This document shows, one piece after another, positions 14,627 to 17,200 of a DNA stretch of 17,200 nt. The translations under genes were made by a program, and so were the position numbers. Below the pieces are notes generated by a model. The model did not search any database, was not told where the DNA came from, and saw only the letters and a program-made list of their open reading frames with translations. Source of the DNA: Candidatus Omnitrophota bacterium (GTDB lineage Bacteria; Omnitrophota; Gorgyraeia; Gygaellales; Profunditerraquicolaceae); contig JAQUKF010000013.1 of assembly GCA_028719265.1 (NCBI GenBank), forward strand, positions 1 through 17,200, given 5' to 3'. Within the stretch, counting starts at the first letter, position 1; every line of letters begins with the position of its first letter.

Positions 14627-14854
14627 TTATTTGGCGGCGTACATGAAAGCAAACACCAGAACATAAATGGTAATCGCCTCGATAAAGGCGCAGCCGATAA
14701 TCATGCTCATCATGATCTTGCCGTTTGCCTCCGGCTGCCTGCTTATCGAACTCATTGCCGAGGACACCGCGATCCCCAACCCTATGGCCGAACCGAATGC
14801 CGCCAGGCCCAATGCTATGGCAACGCCCAAATCCATCGCTGCTTTAAAATCCAT
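14627..14854 (-). CDS. atpE: ATP synthase F0 c subunit
   Basis: The proteolipid that forms the rotor ring, 75 residues in two transmembrane helices joined by the conserved RQPE loop (39-42). The ion-carrying carboxylate is E59 in AFIEAITIY. Aligned on the RQPE loop to the Na+-binding c subunit of Ilyobacter tartaricus, the Na+ ligands Q32, S66 and T67 correspond to L26, A60 and I61 here, so H+ coupling is inferred. The start at 14854 was chosen because a strong AAAGGAGG lies just before it and the protein then has normal length. A longer in-frame start at 14971 would add 39 arginine-rich residues overlapping atpB and is rejected. Confidence 0.97.
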   Translation of the reverse strand: MDFKAAMDLGVAIALGLAAFGSAIGLGIAVSSAMSSISRQPEANGKIMMSMIIGCAFIEAITIYVLVFAFMYAAK

Positions 14855-14865
14855 ATTATCCTCCT

Positions 14866-15624
14866 TTATTGTGCGACTTCTTCTTCGTGGTCTAAAACTA
14901 ACGCGATATATATTGTGGTTAACAGACAAAATACAACCGCCTGGACTACCGCGGTCAATACCCCCATGCATATATTAAAGAAAAGAAGCGGGATACCCTT
15001 GATGCCGAACCCGGAAAGCAGGCCGATCAGTATCTCATCCCCCCAGATGTTGCCGCGTAAACGCAGGGAAAGGCTTAAAGGCCGGATCAGTTCCGTAATG
15101 ATATGCAGAAAAAACATGAATAAAGGCATGATCACTGTAAACGCCAATGCCCCTCTTTGCCTGCCGGCCAAATGGTCCAGGTACCCCATGAAACCTAATT
15201 CCCTGACAGCCGTATATTGAACATAAAAAAATACGCAGATTGCCAGCGCAAAAGTGGTGGACCAGCTTGCGGTTGAGGCCCGGACAAACGGGATCAGCCC
15301 GGAAAGGTTCATGCAGAGTATGTAAATAAACAAGGTGCCGATGAAAGGAGTGTATCTCCTTCCCTTCGGACCGATGATCCCGCAGACAAAATCATCCAGC
15401 CCCTCGACGACGGCCTCCGCCGCAGTCTGCAGGCGGGTGGCGGGGATAAACCCTTTCCTTCTGCAGGCAAAAAAGGCCAAAAGGCCCAGGGCAAAAACGA
15501 TAAGCAGCGAGAAGCTTATGTTCTCCCAAAGATAGACGGTTTTAAAAAAATGACTGGCGGGGAATTTTTCCGCCAAGATCGCAAAAATATCCGGCAACCC
15601 CGGCATTGCGCTGTTTTCGTTCAT
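14866..15624 (-). CDS. atpB: ATP synthase F0 a subunit
   Basis: The stator channel subunit that passes protons to the c-ring; 252 residues with five to six hydrophobic helices. The essential arginine is R188 in RPLSLSLRLRGN (181-192). The following motif, RLFGN in many bacteria, reads RLRGN here, adding a second arginine (R190) one helix step away. The C-terminal helix contains AVVQAVVFCLLTTIYIALVL. Its ATG overlaps the stop of the AtpI/AtpZ-like gene by ATGA, and atpE follows after 11 bases. Confidence 0.96.
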   Translation of the reverse strand: MNENSAMPGLPDIFAILAEKFPASHFFKTVYLWENISFSLLIVFALGLLAFFACRRKGFIPATRLQTAAEAVVEGLDDFVCGIIGPKGRRYTPFIGTLFIYILCMNLSGLIPFVRASTASWSTTFALAICVFFYVQYTAVRELGFMGYLDHLAGRQRGALAFTVIMPLFMFFLHIITELIRPLSLSLRLRGNIWGDEILIGLLSGFGIKGIPLLFFNICMGVLTAVVQAVVFCLLTTIYIALVLDHEEEVAQ

Positions 15625-15851
15625 TTCTTATTTGTCCTGCCGATAACTTTCAAAATCCTGATTATTTCAAAAACTGCAGACAGAAAACCGAAAAATACGC
15701 CAAATAATACTGTTAGGTAAGAAAGGTTAAATTTTTCCTGCAGAAAAGTCCCTACGAAATATCCGGAGAGCGGACCGGCGGCCAGCATAAAGGGAATGAA
15801 AGAAACAAGACCTGCGGTCTTCACCCCTTTATAAAGATCCTCTTTTTGCAT
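15621..15851 (-). CDS. AtpI/AtpZ-like small membrane protein of the ATP synthase operon
   Basis: A 76-residue protein with two predicted transmembrane helices (about 10-31 and 43-64) and charged ends, as in the AtpI/AtpZ family. Family members often open F-type ATP synthase operons and help c-ring assembly or Mg2+ supply. It is the first gene of the operon and its TGA overlaps atpB by ATGA. The start at 15851 has AAGG close upstream. A start at 15890 would give 89 residues, but has no ribosome-binding site and would place coding sequence in a probable leader hairpin. The family assignment rests on position, size and topology more than on strongly conserved residues. Confidence 0.75.
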   Translation of the reverse strand: MQKEDLYKGVKTAGLVSFIPFMLAAGPLSGYFVGTFLQEKFNLSYLTVLFGVFFGFLSAVFEIIRILKVIGRTNKK

Positions 15852-15871
15852 AAGCCTTATATAAAAAAAGT

Positions 15872-15905
15872 GACGCCTTATATCCAACATTGGACTTAGG
15901 ACGTC
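15872..15905 (-). repeat. Possible RNA hairpin in the ATP synthase leader
   Basis: The leader contains nested complementary arms: GACGTCC against GGCGTC (one bulged base) outside, and TCCAA against TTGGA inside. The structure would lie between the promoter and the first start codon. The pairing was judged by eye only. Confidence 0.35.
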
Positions 15906-15946
15906 TGCTCGCTCAATAACTGCCTTAGTATATTGTAAGCATTTTT

Positions 15947-15974
15947 ATTTTATCACAAACTTCCCGGATGTCAA
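15947..15974 (-). promoter_or_regulatory. Promoter of the ATP synthase operon
   Basis: The minus strand has a consensus -35 TTGACA (15974-15969), a 16-base spacer, and TAAAAT (15952-15947) with an extended -10 TG (TGATAAAAT). It lies 13 bases after the exbD stop codon with no terminator in between, and gives a leader of about 90 bases before the first gene. Confidence 0.65.
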
Positions 15975-15987
15975 TTATTCTCTTTGC

Positions 15988-16392
15988 CTATTCCGTTTTA
16001 GTAGCGATGTTCAGGTTCTTTATATTCAGTTCGTTAAAAATATCCAGCAGCCCCACTATATCCTTGAACCTGACCATCCTGTCGGCATACAAGATCACCT
16101 CCAGATCGGGATTATCCTGGTGCAGCTTGGCAACCTCGGCCTTGAGCGTCTTTCTCGAAACCAGCCTGTTATCGAGGTAAATCATCCCCTCGCTTGTCGC
16201 CATAATGCTGATCTGCCTGGTCTCTTTCATCGTTTTGCCTGTGGAGGAACTGGGAAGATTAACCTGAATATTCGACTGCATGACCAGGGGAGTGGTAACC
16301 ATGAATATGGCCATCAACACCAGTATTATGTCGGTAAACGGGGCGGTATTTATTTCGGTAAAGGGTTTTTGCCTTCTGGCCGGGTACTTCAT
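15988..16392 (-). CDS. exbD: ExbD/TolR-family biopolymer transport protein
   Basis: A 134-residue subunit of a proton-driven ExbBD/TolQR energy transducer. A short cytoplasmic N-terminus is followed by one transmembrane helix (about 19-39) carrying the conserved proton-pathway aspartate D21 in TAPFTDIILVLMAIFMV, then a periplasmic domain. Its ATG overlaps the exbB stop by ATGA. No tonB, tolB or pal gene is in the window, so the choice between ExbD and TolR is open. There is no peptidoglycan-binding domain, which argues against MotB. Confidence 0.92.
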   Translation of the reverse strand: MKYPARRQKPFTEINTAPFTDIILVLMAIFMVTTPLVMQSNIQVNLPSSSTGKTMKETRQISIMATSEGMIYLDNRLVSRKTLKAEVAKLHQDNPDLEVILYADRMVRFKDIVGLLDIFNELNIKNLNIATKTE

Positions 16393-17009
16393 TTCTTTAT
16401 CGCGCTGATCAGATCCATGGTCTCGGAGGCGGCCAATTCCATATCTTTAATGAAATCGTCTATTTTTTTCATGCAGTAATTATAGGCGGCTACCGCCGGC
16501 ACCGCGATGGTCAAACCTGCCGCGGTAGTGGATAATGCTTCCGATATGCCGCCGATGATCACGCTTATCCCGCTTGAGCCGCTGATCGAGACGTCGTGGA
16601 AGGCCCGGAGTATCCCGGTTATCGTACCCAGGAGCCCGATATAAACAGAGACGCTGGCGATGGTGCCGATTATGGAGGTAAAACGTTCCAGGATAACGGT
16701 CTCAATAATGATCTGCCTCTCCATGTTGTTGGAAATTTCCTTCTCGCTGCAATCGAAAAAACTCAAACCCGCATATACTACCTGGGCAAACGGGGAATTG
16801 CTCTGCCTGCATATACCCATTGCCGGATTCACCCCGCCTTTTTTCAGCTCCTGGCGGACCTTGATCATAAGGTCCTTGCGTTTCAGCCTTGATTTGCTGC
16901 GATAAAAGATTATCCTCTCCAGTATAATAGCGACGGAAACCACCGAGATGATCAAAAGCACGACCATGGTAATCCCGCCGATCTTGACCAAATGTAACAA
17001 CATATTCAT
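16389..17009 (-). CDS. exbB: ExbB/TolQ/MotA-family proton channel protein
   Basis: The partner of ExbD in a proton-driven energy transducer, 206 residues. It has three predicted transmembrane helices: about 8-30, then a cytoplasmic domain, then two C-terminal helices (about 110-133 and 155-178). These include GLLGTITGILRAFHD and the conserved ALSTTAAGLTIAVPA, with the Thr residues of the family's proton path. GGAGGGA lies 6 bases before the ATG. It precedes exbD with an overlap and follows the glutamine synthetase gene after 64 bases with no clear promoter, so they may be co-transcribed. Confidence 0.92.
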   Translation of the reverse strand: MNMLLHLVKIGGITMVVLLIISVVSVAIILERIIFYRSKSRLKRKDLMIKVRQELKKGGVNPAMGICRQSNSPFAQVVYAGLSFFDCSEKEISNNMERQIIIETVILERFTSIIGTIASVSVYIGLLGTITGILRAFHDVSISGSSGISVIIGGISEALSTTAAGLTIAVPAVAAYNYCMKKIDDFIKDMELAASETMDLISAIKK

Positions 17010-17073
17010 AAGATCCCTCCAGTATCCCGGGTGTTTAATTTAATCAAAAACAACTTATGCCGCAGGCGCTGAT

Positions 17074-17200
17074 CTATTTAATAAACAACATCTCCCTGTA
17101 TTTGGGCAGGTCCCAGGTATCATCCGGTACTACGCACTCCAGCTCATCCACGTGCCTGCGGATGTGCTCCATCAGGGGTTTGAGCTCTTTGAAGTAAACC
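17074..17200 (-). CDS. Glutamine synthetase type III, C-terminal end (cut by window edge)
   Basis: Only the last 42 codons are inside the window, reading in frame to a TAG at 17074-17076. The residues include VDELECVVPDDTWDLPKYRE followed by MLFIK. The pattern 'DELE..V....W.LP.Y.EMLFIK' matches what I remember of the extreme C-terminus of type III glutamine synthetases (GlnN), which make glutamine from glutamate and ammonia using ATP. The catalytic region is outside, so the call rests on this tail alone. Confidence 0.75.
   Translation of the reverse strand, partial: VYFKELKPLMEHIRRHVDELECVVPDDTWDLPKYREMLFIK

Noticed and set aside
14855..14971. N-terminal extension of the ATP synthase c subunit
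   Set aside because: The added residues are arginine-rich and overlap atpB; a strong AAAGGAGG sits right before the ATG at 14854, which gives the normal 75-residue length.
15934..15960. Rex-like half sites (TTGTGA and ACAA) around the ATP synthase -10 region
   Set aside because: The halves are about 26 bases apart end to end, not 18, so they do not form a Rex operator.
15988..17009. exbB/exbD as a MotA/MotB flagellar stator
   Set aside because: The first protein is too short and has three predicted membrane helices, and the second lacks an OmpA-type peptidoglycan-binding domain.

Overview
All recognisable genes lie on the minus strand, so transcription runs from position 17200 down to 1. 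The window suggests an anaerobic, hydrogen-metabolising, Gram-negative-type bacterium. It has an ExbB/ExbD pair, which points to an outer membrane or other envelope transport. It has a full F-type ATP synthase operon, the NADH-sensing repressor Rex, and two adjacent gene sets for multisubunit NAD(P)H-linked iron-sulfur flavoenzymes of the Hyd/Hnd (bifurcating [FeFe]-hydrogenase) type. GC content looks close to 50%. A poorly cultivated lineage such as Omnitrophota or Elusimicrobiota would fit, but that is a guess from gene content. I see no tRNA, rRNA, CRISPR array, insertion sequence or phage gene.

Layout in transcription order: (1) 17200-17074, the C-terminal end of a probable type III glutamine synthetase. 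(2) 17009-15988, exbB and exbD, overlapping by ATGA. (3) 15974-9510, a nine-gene ATP synthase operon (AtpI/AtpZ-like, atpB, E, F, H, A, G, D, C) behind a good promoter. (4) 9478-3314, a strong promoter with a Rex-operator-like site, then rex, a NuoE-like subunit, a 1048-residue NuoF-GltD fusion, and an [FeFe]-hydrogenase catalytic subunit. (5) 3313-3165, an intergenic region with a possible promoter and an AT-rich hairpin. (6) 3164-1, a second set: hndA (NuoE-like), hndB (thioredoxin-like [2Fe-2S]), hndC (NuoF plus ferredoxin domain) and the start of a NuoG/HndD-like subunit that runs off the window.

How it fits together: region 4 should build a soluble complex that exchanges electrons among H2, NAD(H), ferredoxin and, through the fused GltD module with its NADP-type Arg pair, probably NADP(H). 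Rex would tune it to the NADH/NAD+ ratio. Region 6 should build a second NADH-linked complex. Whether its large subunit is a hydrogenase cannot be told, because the catalytic part lies outside the window. The ATP synthase is probably H+-driven, since its c subunit lacks the known Na+ ligands. It also has a very short epsilon subunit without the C-terminal regulatory helices.

The most interesting points are the NuoF-GltD fusion; the tandem pair of differently built complexes under a probable Rex switch; the HndC N-terminal domain that has lost its cluster cysteines; the TSCSPGW variant of the H-cluster L1 motif; and the truncated epsilon subunit.
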